Made by a program: the position numbers and the translations under genes
Origin: Halalkalibacter akibai JCM 9157
GTDB taxonomy: Bacteria > Bacillota > Bacilli > Bacillales > Bacillaceae_D
Reading direction: 5' to 3'
Assembly (NCBI RefSeq): GCF_000513135.1
Contig: NZ_BAUV01000029.1
Span: 1 to 53,865 of the forward strand
Length of the DNA: 53,865 nt
Shown here: one piece after another, positions 37,486 through 44,596 of the stretch
Layout of the letters: each line of letters opens with the position of its first letter
Position numbering within the stretch: the stretch's first letter is position 1
The notes under the pieces: model-generated
The model's input: the letters and a program-made list of their open reading frames with translations, nothing else
The model's database searches: none
What the model was told of the DNA's origin: nothing

Positions 37486-38453
37486 GATTAGGAGTCTTTA
37501 CCGTCCTCTATCAAAATCTACCTTTTGAAGAAATGCTAGATAAAGTTGCTGAAATGGGGATAGAAACAGTCGAGTTAGGTACTGGAACCTACCCTGGGAC
37601 AAATCATTGTAATCCAGCAGAATTACTAGATAACTCTACGAAATTAAACGAATATAAAAAAGCTATTGAAGCAAGAGGCCTTAGCATTAGCGGGTTGAGC
37701 TTCCATGGCAACCCACTTCATCCTAACAGGAAGTTTGCAAATGAATCCCATGAGTCATGGCGAAAAACCGTTTTATTAGCAGAACGTTTAGAAGTACCCG
37801 TTGTAAATGGATTTTCCGGTTGTCCAGGTGATCACAAAGATGCAAAGTTCCCGAACTGGGTTACTTGTTCATGGCCGCCTGAATATAGCGAAATGCTTGA
37901 ATGGCAGTGGAATGAGGTTGTTATTCCATATTGGAAAAAAGAAGCAGCATTCGCCGAATCACATGGAATCAACCAAATTGCCTTTGAGATGCATCCTGGC
38001 TTTGTTGTCTATAATCCAGAAACATTGCTGAAATTAAGGGAGCAAGTGGGCCCTAGTATTGGGGCAAACTTTGATCCAAGTCATCTCGTATGGCAAGGAA
38101 TTGACCCAGTTGAAGCAATAAAAAAACTTGGACGTGAAAAAGCTATTTTCCACTTTCATGCAAAGGATACGTATTTAGATCAAGCGAATATCAGTGTAAA
38201 TGGCGTCCTAGATACGAAACATTATAGTCAAGTCCTTGATCGTTCATGGACGTTTCGAACGGTAGGATATGGTCATGACGCAAAGACGTGGCACGATATG
38301 ATCAGTGCACTTCGGGCAGTTGGCTACGACTACGTCCTCTCAATTGAACACGAAGATACGCTTGCATCGATTGACGAAGGACTTGGGAAAGCGATAGCAC
38401 TATTAAAAGCAGCCCTATTTAAAGAAGAAATCTCGGAAATGTGGTGGGCGTAA
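37482..38453 (+). CDS. TIM-barrel sugar isomerase/epimerase 2
   Basis: 323 residues, starting at GTG 37482, which overlaps the preceding stop codon; CAGGAGG lies eight bases upstream. It begins VRLGVFTVLYQNLPFEEM. Metal-ligand regions are AFEMHPGF, NFDPSHLVWQG, FHFHAKD and SIEHED, typical of xylose-isomerase-like barrels such as LgdB/YcjR and IolE-like proteins. A likely partner of dehydrogenase 2 in processing a keto-sugar or keto-glycoside. Last gene of the sugar operon, closed by a terminator. Confidence 0.85.
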   Translation: MRLGVFTVLYQNLPFEEMLDKVAEMGIETVELGTGTYPGTNHCNPAELLDNSTKLNEYKKAIEARGLSISGLSFHGNPLHPNRKFANESHESWRKTVLLAERLEVPVVNGFSGCPGDHKDAKFPNWVTCSWPPEYSEMLEWQWNEVVIPYWKKEAAFAESHGINQIAFEMHPGFVVYNPETLLKLREQVGPSIGANFDPSHLVWQGIDPVEAIKKLGREKAIFHFHAKDTYLDQANISVNGVLDTKHYSQVLDRSWTFRTVGYGHDAKTWHDMISALRAVGYDYVLSIEHEDTLASIDEGLGKAIALLKAALFKEEISEMWWA

Positions 38454-38458
38454 GGAGA

Positions 38459-38486
38459 AGCAAGGGGCATTTCCCTTGCTTTTTTA
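38459..38486 (+). terminator. Terminator of the sugar operon
   Basis: AGCAAGGG (38459-38466) pairs with CCCTTGCT (38473-38480), followed by TTTTTT. Confidence 0.85.
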
Positions 38487-38522
38487 TATATAGTTTATAT
38501 TTGGGAACTTGGAGGGTTCATA

Positions 38523-39245
38523 ATGAAAGTATTAATTGCTGAGGATGACAAGGCTTCAAGAAAACTATTAAAGTGCTTTATTGAAAATCTTCCACGCTTT
38601 CAAATCGCTGGTGAAGCAGTAGATGGAGAAGAGTTCGTTCGCTTAATTATGAATGAAAAACCAGATATTGCGATAGTAGATATTGAAATGCCTTTTTTGA
38701 ATGGAATGGAGGCAGTTAAAATATGCAAAAGACTTCATCCGTCTCTTGAGGTAATCTTTACATCAGGTTATGACAATTTTGCTTTAGGTGCGTTTGAGGT
38801 AAGCGCTGTTGATTATATTCTCAAACCGATCGATATAGAAAGACTATTCATGGCTCTAGAGCGTGCGGAAACCAGATTATATCAAAATCGAATCACTATT
38901 GAAAAAGGTTATGCAAATAAAGATTTAATGATTAAAAGAAACAATCAGATCACCTTTCTTTCACCTGCAGAAATCCTATTTATTGAAAAATCTAACCGGA
39001 AATCGATTATTCATACAGAGCATTATAAATATCAAACAAACGAGTCATTATCCAGCTACGAATATCTTCTTGATTCCCGTTTTATGACCGTACATCGGTC
39101 GTATATCATTAACTTGGATCACTTGACTAGAGTGGAAACAGTAGGTCAGATGTATAAGGCTCATTTTAAAAATTATTCGGAGACGGCAAGGATATCGAAG
39201 CATAAGTTGGTAGAATTGCAGAGTTTAAAGGCGGGAGTGGGGTAA
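38523..39245 (+). CDS. LytTR-family response regulator (copy 2)
   Basis: 240 residues, the same length and layout as the regulator at 28282 and near-identical over the first 20 residues (EDDKASRKLLKCFIEN). Phospho-acceptor Asp53 in IVDIEMP, FTSGYD, LKPI, then a LytTR domain with MIKRNNQITFLSPAEILF and MTVHRSYIINLDHL. The DNA-contacting region is strongly conserved between the copies, so both may bind the same GTCTR boxes. No kinase gene adjoins it; the hybrid kinase at 25180 is the only intact candidate partner in the window. TTGGAGGG precedes the ATG. Confidence 0.88.
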   Translation: MKVLIAEDDKASRKLLKCFIENLPRFQIAGEAVDGEEFVRLIMNEKPDIAIVDIEMPFLNGMEAVKICKRLHPSLEVIFTSGYDNFALGAFEVSAVDYILKPIDIERLFMALERAETRLYQNRITIEKGYANKDLMIKRNNQITFLSPAEILFIEKSNRKSIIHTEHYKYQTNESLSSYEYLLDSRFMTVHRSYIINLDHLTRVETVGQMYKAHFKNYSETARISKHKLVELQSLKAGVG

Positions 39246-39293
39246 GGGAATACTTACAGAGAACTTATAACTTAATAATAATGAAAGATTACT

Positions 39294-39331
39294 AAACCCA
39301 AGTTGATTTTAAATTAGCTTGGGTTTTAAAT
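39294..39331 (+). terminator. Terminator after LytTR regulator 2
   Basis: AAACCCAAG (39294-39302) pairs with CTTGGGTTT (39318-39326), then TAAATTTTT. Confidence 0.65.
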
Positions 39332-39365
39332 TTTTATTTATTTTTCTGAAATTTATGGTTGTTTT

Positions 39366-39469
39366 GTCTGTATGGATTGATGGTTCGTTTCATTTAAAAG
39401 ATAGCCTATTTAAAAGGAAGATTAAAGTGTCTAAGGGTTATTAGACCTTACTATGTAAAAATTTACAAT
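39366..39469 (+). promoter_or_regulatory. GTCTR promoter module, copy 2
   Basis: GTCTG at 39366, GTTTC at 39387, GTCTA at 39429, TAGACC (39442-39447), 16 bases, TACAAT (39464-39469). Box offsets 21, 42 and 13 equal those of copies 1 and 3. The 300 bases downstream hold no convincing gene before copy 3 starts, so this promoter would make a leader or a small RNA. Confidence 0.75.
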
Positions 39470-39785
39470 TCCACGTATATACTGTCCATGATGTAGGAAC
39501 TCATCGTATGCTTAGAGCCTTGTACATCAGGGTTATATGACAGCACACCATCTCTTAAAAGCTTATTCAGTTTGTAGTAGCAGCTTACAAAAGTCTAGTT
39601 CTGCAGAATAATATGTTTAGAACTTCATTAATTGTTTACGTAGTTGGTAGAGTCTAAGGCGGTTGCGAGGTAACAAAGTGAAATAGAGGCGGTTATTGAC
39701 GTAAAATATGAAAGATGAATGATCCCAGTTGATTGAATGTAAATCAGATTGAGTAATTTTTTTTTTTGAAACTTGTGACTTTTTT

Positions 39786-39890
39786 GTCTAGAAGAATAAA
39801 GGATGTGTCTAACTAGACAGAAAGCGACCATAAACAGAGAGATACGGTGTCTAAAGCTCATTAGACACTTTTAATAGATCCCTATACAAT
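39786..39890 (+). promoter_or_regulatory. GTCTR promoter module, copy 3
   Basis: GTCTA at 39786, 39807 and 39849, TAGACA (39862-39867), 17 bases, TACAAT (39885-39890); offsets 21, 42 and 13. The third box and the -35 also form an inverted repeat (GTGTCTAA...TTAGACAC). It lies about 160 bases ahead of the hydrolase gene, with a cre-like site between. Confidence 0.75.
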
Positions 39891-39978
39891 TCAAATATAG
39901 CAATTAAAACCTAATAGAAAGGAGTTTAGTAGAAGAGGTTACATAAAGAATGTAATAAAGACGTAATAATCTAATTTG

Positions 39979-39992
39979 CGTAACCGTTTACA
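39979..39992 (+). promoter_or_regulatory. cre-like operator ahead of the hydrolase gene
   Basis: CGTAACCGTTTACA fits the central-CG cre pattern apart from its first base and a pyrimidine at the R position. It is downstream of the module-3 -10 box, where a bound repressor would block elongation. Confidence 0.45.
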
Positions 39993-40047
39993 AGTTGTTC
40001 ACAATCTATTAATTGGTTAAAAAAATATTAAGAAAGAGGCGAAAAAA

Positions 40048-40950
40048 ATGGCACAAATCATTAAAGATCACAATGGAAACAGAGTAACACATGGTCGTGA
40101 AACAGTTAACGGAGTACGTCTTCACTATTACACAGCCGGATCTGGAGAGCCTATTGTTCTTTTACATGGTGTACCGAAAACATCTTATTACTGGCGGAAT
40201 GTAGTACCGAATTTGTCATCAGAATACACGGTTATTGTACCAGATCTTCGTGGTTTTGGTGATTCCGGACGTACTCTAGCTGGATATGACATGCCAAATA
40301 TGGCTGAAGATATCGCTCAACTGATGACTGCTTTAGGTTATGATACGTTCCACCTTGTAGGGGAAGACTGGGGTGCAGCAGTTGCGTATGCATTAGCAGC
40401 ACAATACCCGAATAGAGTGAAAAAACTAGTTTATCAGGAAATGCTTCTACCGGGATTCGGATTGGAAGAATGGTCACATCTAACACCAGAAAATGTTAAA
40501 ACAAATGCTTGGATTTGGCATATCAACTTTTATAATGTACGTGATTTTCCTGAGCTTCTTATTTCGGGTAGAGAAAAAGCATATTATTCTCACTTCATTA
40601 AGCATGAGTGCTACGATCCGACTGCCGTAAGTGATGAGGCGATTGACGAGTATGTAAGATGTTACTCAGCACCAGGCGGTTTGCGTTCTATGTTTGAAGT
40701 ATATCGTGCTACGTTCCAAGATGCTGAATTTTTCCTAGAGGCAGCTAAGACCAAGTTGAAAATGCCGGTGCTGGCCTTAGGCAGTAAGTATTTTATCGCT
40801 GAGGAGAATACTCGCGAAATGAACTTAGTAGCAGAGAACGTTGAGGAAGTGATTCTACCATGGGGACATCAATTAGCTGAAGAGTGTCCGGAAGAATTAA
40901 GTCAAGTGTTGCTTGAATTTATTAAAAAAGAAGAGCCGGTTTTACGGTAA
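40048..40950 (+). CDS. Alpha/beta-hydrolase, epoxide hydrolase/dehalogenase-like
   Basis: 300 residues. Oxyanion motif HGVPKTSYYW near residue 40, nucleophile elbow GEDWGAAVA (Asp nucleophile, near residue 111) and the general-base histidine in WGHQLAEE near residue 274. An Asp nucleophile in G-x-D-W-G is characteristic of epoxide hydrolases and fluoroacetate/haloalkane dehalogenases rather than esterases. There is no signal peptide. It is preceded by two GTCTR modules and a cre-like site and so seems to belong to the sugar regulon; its substrate and link to the sugar path are unknown. Confidence 0.82.
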   Translation: MAQIIKDHNGNRVTHGRETVNGVRLHYYTAGSGEPIVLLHGVPKTSYYWRNVVPNLSSEYTVIVPDLRGFGDSGRTLAGYDMPNMAEDIAQLMTALGYDTFHLVGEDWGAAVAYALAAQYPNRVKKLVYQEMLLPGFGLEEWSHLTPENVKTNAWIWHINFYNVRDFPELLISGREKAYYSHFIKHECYDPTAVSDEAIDEYVRCYSAPGGLRSMFEVYRATFQDAEFFLEAAKTKLKMPVLALGSKYFIAEENTREMNLVAENVEEVILPWGHQLAEECPEELSQVLLEFIKKEEPVLR

Positions 40951-41021
40951 CGATTTGTAATAAATATTAAGACTGGCTAACAACTGTAGTAAAAAAGTTA
41001 TGAATAAGTAGTTTCATCTGA

Positions 41022-41035
41022 TGTAACCGGTTACG
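41022..41035 (+). promoter_or_regulatory. Palindromic cre/LacI-type operator ahead of the third binding protein
   Basis: TGTAACCGGTTACG, a near-perfect palindrome with a central CG, lies about 200 bases before the lipoprotein gene and just before a small hairpin (GGAGAG/CTCTCC, 41041-41059) that may end the hydrolase mRNA. Confidence 0.5.
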
Positions 41036-41232
41036 GATAGGGAGAGCTTTTCCCTCTCCGTTCAATCGGTTTTTAAAATATAGAAAAAGAAATAAAAATA
41101 AGTAATTAGAGATAATCCAGAAGAAGATCTTTTCCTATCTCTATTTCCATCTAAAACGATATGAAAAGTCAAATAAAATCTGTATTTATGATTCTAGTTT
41201 TCGTCATTTAATTAAACATATAGGGGGGCATT

Positions 41233-42456
41233 ATGAAAAAAATTAGTTTCTATAAAGGGAACTTAAAGTTAATGTCACTGTTGTTTCTTTCTTTTGGATT
41301 AATTGACTGCAGTAATAATGTAGAGCAAGTTAGTAGAGACGCAACGATTGATTCAAACAAAGATATTGAAGTAACCCATCCGGCATGGTATGAGGAACCT
41401 TCTGAGGAACAACTTAAAGCAGCTAAAATGGACAACGTTTCTAATATTATTGTAAGTAATGGACCTCATGGGGAAGAAGCAGTTTCGGCAAGTGAAATTG
41501 TCATCATGGATGAACAAGCTGAAAAAATAAGAGAAAGTAATATTACTGCTGCTATTGCAATGGGATTTCTGGGAGATGATTGGTCTGAACAACAGCTGGC
41601 TGGTATTAAATCTGAATTTACCAATTTAGGGATTGAGATTATTTCTGAAACAAATGCAAACTTTGATGATACGAAACAGATTTCAGATCTTGAGACTATA
41701 GGAGTAAGAAATCCAGATATTCTTGTCAGCATTCCTCTTGATGGACAGACAACAGCCGGCGCTTATAAAGCTCTTGCTGAAGCCGGAACAAAAATTGTAT
41801 TTATGGATCAGCCGGCAGCGGGAATGGAACCAGGCAAAGATTATGTATCAGTTGTTTCAGCAGATAGTTTTGGCCTTGGGATGAATATTGCTGATGAACT
41901 GGCAAATGCACTTGGGGGCGAAGGTGAAGTTGCCGCACTGTATTATGCACCAGACTTTTATGTAACAAATCAGCGCTACCAGGGGTTTGTTGCTAGGCTG
42001 GAGGCAAATTACCCTAATATTAAACTAGTTACAGTACAAGGGTTTCAAGACCCGAATAAATCTCAAGAGGTTGCTGCTGCTATTTTGACTAGATATCCTA
42101 ATTTAGAAGGAATGTATGCTAGCTGGGATATTCCTGCAATGGGAGCTTTAGCCGCTGCAAGGGTTGCAGGAAAATCACCGCAAGAATTTAAAGTTGTGAA
42201 TGAAAACTTAGGGAATGAAGTAGCTTACGCTATGGCTAAAAATGAATTTGTAGCTGGAATTGGATCGCAACGCCCGTTTGACCAAGGCGTAGCAGAAGCT
42301 AGATTGGCTGCCTTGGCGATGATTGGTGTAGAAACTCCTCCTTATGTAGCTGTTCCATCATTGGCTGTAAATCGTTCTAATTTGGCAGAATCATATGAGG
42401 AAATTTACCATCAAGAAGTAAGCGGTGAAATACAAGAGGCGTTGAATTCCAATTAA
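41233..42456 (+). CDS. Sugar-binding lipoprotein, third paralogue
   Basis: 407 residues. N-terminal signal with lipobox LIDC (Cys near residue 27), an acidic linker, then the RbsB-like domain starting GPHGEEAVSA and ending EIQEALNSN. Segments such as DPNKSQEVAAAILTRYPNLEG and FDQGVAEARLAALAMIG match the other two paralogues. It stands alone, with its own terminator and no permease. I infer that it feeds the transporter at 33819-36270 in place of the frameshifted receptor, or acts as an external sensor. GGGGGG precedes ATG 41233. Confidence 0.85.
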   Translation: MKKISFYKGNLKLMSLLFLSFGLIDCSNNVEQVSRDATIDSNKDIEVTHPAWYEEPSEEQLKAAKMDNVSNIIVSNGPHGEEAVSASEIVIMDEQAEKIRESNITAAIAMGFLGDDWSEQQLAGIKSEFTNLGIEIISETNANFDDTKQISDLETIGVRNPDILVSIPLDGQTTAGAYKALAEAGTKIVFMDQPAAGMEPGKDYVSVVSADSFGLGMNIADELANALGGEGEVAALYYAPDFYVTNQRYQGFVARLEANYPNIKLVTVQGFQDPNKSQEVAAAILTRYPNLEGMYASWDIPAMGALAAARVAGKSPQEFKVVNENLGNEVAYAMAKNEFVAGIGSQRPFDQGVAEARLAALAMIGVETPPYVAVPSLAVNRSNLAESYEEIYHQEVSGEIQEALNSN

Positions 42457-42467
42457 ATTACTGTTAG

Positions 42468-42506
42468 AACCTCCTCAAGATAGGTTTTCCGCTGAGGAGG
42501 TTTTAT
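42468..42506 (+). terminator. Terminator after the third binding protein
   Basis: AACCTCCTCA (42468-42477) pairs exactly with TGAGGAGGTT (42493-42502), followed by TTA. Confidence 0.75.
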
Positions 42507-42859
42507 TAAATGAGAACTAATATATACTTCACTGTCGTCTTTTTCAATTCTTTTGTGTAAAAGAAGTTTTGCTTTAGGTCTTGTAATTGCATTAATGAGT
42601 GTAGGTATATTAGCTGTGTGTAGCCGTATTTAGCATTTCTGTAGTGCATTATTTTCAACAATCCAAAGTGATACAAGGGATGCCATTATAATTAAAGATA
42701 TGGTCAAGAAATGGGTATTACGCGTTTTCGTCCCACTTCTAAAGCTTTAAAAAGCTTAGAGTACTCATGGCTAGCCATATTGTAATGTTAAGCGTCTTGT
42801 TAGTTCTATTAACAAAATTAATCGTTGGGTAGTCGCGCTTATTATTAAATTTGGAACTC

Positions 42860-43030
42860 ATGAAAGACGGCCTTCCACCAATTGTTATTAAAGTCGCCTA
42901 GCTTATTACGAGGCAGTAGATAAGAGCACATACACAGAAAGAATTTGATGACTTATTAAGTTAGTCACAATGGAAGTGAATGGTTCAGTAAACTTGTATT
43001 TAAGTGCAGTAAATAAAAAAGCTTAGAAAA
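42860..43030 (+). pseudogene. Fic/DOC-family protein remnant
   Basis: The frame reads ELMKDGLPPIVIKVA, then after stop codons AHTQKEFDDLLS, the C-terminal pattern of Fic-domain (AMP-transferase) proteins. Several in-frame stops (about 42900, 42919 and later) show old decay. The HPFx(D/E)GNGR catalytic motif is not preserved in the sequence upstream. Confidence 0.55.
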
Positions 43031-43150
43031 ATTAAAATTTTCTCTGGGCAAATTAGGGGTAAAACACAACTACATCAATCTATCTGCGATCACCATTCAA
43101 GCTATAGGGAGACAGTTGCTATAATTGAATTGAGGAATGAGAATCGGAAA

Positions 43151-43190
43151 TAATCACAGACCACTTTGTATTAAGTGGTCTGTGATTATT
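43151..43190. repeat. 17-bp perfect hairpin
   Basis: ATAATCACAGACCACTT (43151-43167), loop TGTATT, perfect complement at 43174-43190. The stem is symmetric and has no clear U-tract. Confidence 0.7.
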
Positions 43191-43520
43191 TGGGATAGAA
43201 TGATATTAAGCAGCGTCTTTGAAATTTGGCGCCTAGTCCCACTGACTAATAACACATTACTATGCGGGCGATTAGGGACCTTTCTCTTTATTTCAGATAC
43301 GCATTCAATTATCACCTTCTTTTAACTAGGTTGCTACAGTAGAACTAACCATATCCTGATTTTGTTTTCAGCTAACATTTGTTGAGCATTATTGGACTCT
43401 TAGAACTCTAGAAATATTGATATGATTTCACAGCTCTATGCCTTACTCCATTCAGACTAGGTCGAAGCTTCACTTCAAATGTTAGGATAAAAGACCTTAG
43501 TCAATTGGTCATATAGAGCT

Positions 43521-43549
43521 AGTCCTTGTTTGAAACATCAACAAGGACT
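43521..43549. repeat. 10-bp perfect hairpin in a non-coding stretch
   Basis: AGTCCTTGTT (43521-43530) pairs with AACAAGGACT (43540-43549); one more pair is possible outside. It may be a terminator of a lost gene. Confidence 0.5.
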
Positions 43550-43923
43550 ATGGCTTTGGGAAGACGACGCATTAACTCTAAATGACTGTTGTTTTTTTAA
43601 AATATTAAAGAACAAAATTTGTTGAATAAATGTAGTCATTTAAAATATTATTCCTTATTTAATTTGCTGATCAGCTTAGAATGTTAATATGACATTATCT
43701 TAAATGCTTTCTATGTCTGTTCTTTTCAAAATCTTACTTGTATAAAATGAGTTTATTAGACTTACCACTTGTACATTTTTCAACTACAAGTAAGATAAAT
43801 AGGTTATCAACATCATATTAAATTTCCCGCTTGAAACAATCCATTACAGGAAATGTTCAAGTATGAAAGTGTATATTTCGACATATAATTTTATAAATTT
43901 CTCAAATCAAGGAGGAAATTCAT

Positions 43924-44355
43924 TTGGCCGTCATAAAAACTAATGCAAATGACCGGAAATTGCTCGCAAGATTAATTAGGGCAGAAGCTGAAGGTGAAGG
44001 TGAACTAGGCATGTTGCTTGTAGCAAATGTTTGTGTTAACCGGGTTCGAGTAGGTTGTTTGGATTTTGTTGACGTTAATTCAATTGAAAGAATGGTGTGG
44101 CAATCGCCAGGAGGATTTGAAGCTGTTCATTTTCCTTATTTTTATCAGCGGGCAAGAGAAAAGGAAATTCGATTAGCTGAGAGAGTTATCAACGGAGAGA
44201 GACATAGGCCAGCTGAATTTGCTTTATGGTTCTTTCGGCCAGATGGTCCGTGTCCAGAACAATGGTGGGGCCAATGGAATTCCGGACGTTATAAGGAGCA
44301 TTGTTTTTATATCCCAATTGAATCTGATTGTCCCGATGTATATGGTGTTTATTAA
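43924..44355 (+). CDS. cwlJ: Spore cortex-lytic enzyme CwlJ
   Basis: 143 residues, the length of B. subtilis CwlJ. The SleB/CwlJ hydrolase fold covers the whole protein: LLARLIRAEAEGEGELGMLLVANVCVNRV contains the catalytic glutamate (in two parts, RAEAEGEGELGM and VANVCVNRV), then FEAVHFPYFYQRAR and ALWFFRPDGPCPEQWWGQ. There is no signal peptide, as CwlJ is assembled in the coat. It degrades muramic-lactam cortex on Ca-DPA release. The start is TTG 43924 behind AAGGAGGAAA. The coat partner gerQ, often the next gene, is absent here; a terminator and an opposing small gene follow. Confidence 0.92.
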   Translation: MAVIKTNANDRKLLARLIRAEAEGEGELGMLLVANVCVNRVRVGCLDFVDVNSIERMVWQSPGGFEAVHFPYFYQRAREKEIRLAERVINGERHRPAEFALWFFRPDGPCPEQWWGQWNSGRYKEHCFYIPIESDCPDVYGVY

Positions 44356-44389
44356 AGTCGAAAAATTGTAACGAAGTTCAAATAAAGTA

Positions 44390-44430
44390 GGGGAGTATAG
44401 ACGAGGTATTCACCATCGTCTTTTACTCCC
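44390..44430. terminator. Terminator after cwlJ
   Basis: GGGAGTA with AGACGA (44391-44404) pairs with TCGTCT and TACTCCC (44416-44430), with small bulges. It also abuts the stop codon of the opposing small gene. Confidence 0.6.
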
Positions 44431-44568
44431 TTAACTATTGAATTTATTTTTATAATAAAGAAAATCAACCCTTTGTTTAGTATTCATTAACAGTGTAGTT
44501 AATATTGCTGTATAAATAGTTGTTAAGAGTATTGCGAATATTCCTAATGAATTGTTTTTTGGGGTCAT
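44431..44568 (-). CDS. 45-residue membrane protein
   Basis: ATG at 44568 has AGAGAGG eight bases upstream. The product starts MTPKNNSLGIFAILLTTIY and has one hydrophobic helix (about residues 8-28) and a basic, aromatic tail (KQRVDFLYYKNKF). It could be a small sporulation membrane protein given the context, but I recognise no family. Confidence 0.5.
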   Translation of the reverse strand: MTPKNNSLGIFAILLTTIYTAILTTLLMNTKQRVDFLYYKNKFNS

Positions 44569-44596
44569 GACTGAACCTCTCTTTTACATAATATTT

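Larger units (their letters stand above)
42507..43923. other. 1.4-kb gene graveyard
   Basis: There is no intact gene. At about 42557-42637 a hydrophobic stretch reads KRSFALGLVIALMSVG before a stop. A Fic remnant follows at 42860-43030. Strong hairpins lie at 43151-43190 and 43521-43549. The remainder, to the cwlJ ribosome site, shows nothing I can name. Confidence 0.5.

Noticed and set aside
42557-42640. Hydrophobic frame as the start of a sensor protein gene
   Set aside because: It is a short stretch followed by stops, with no ribosome site and no continuing domain, so no call beyond decayed sequence is justified.
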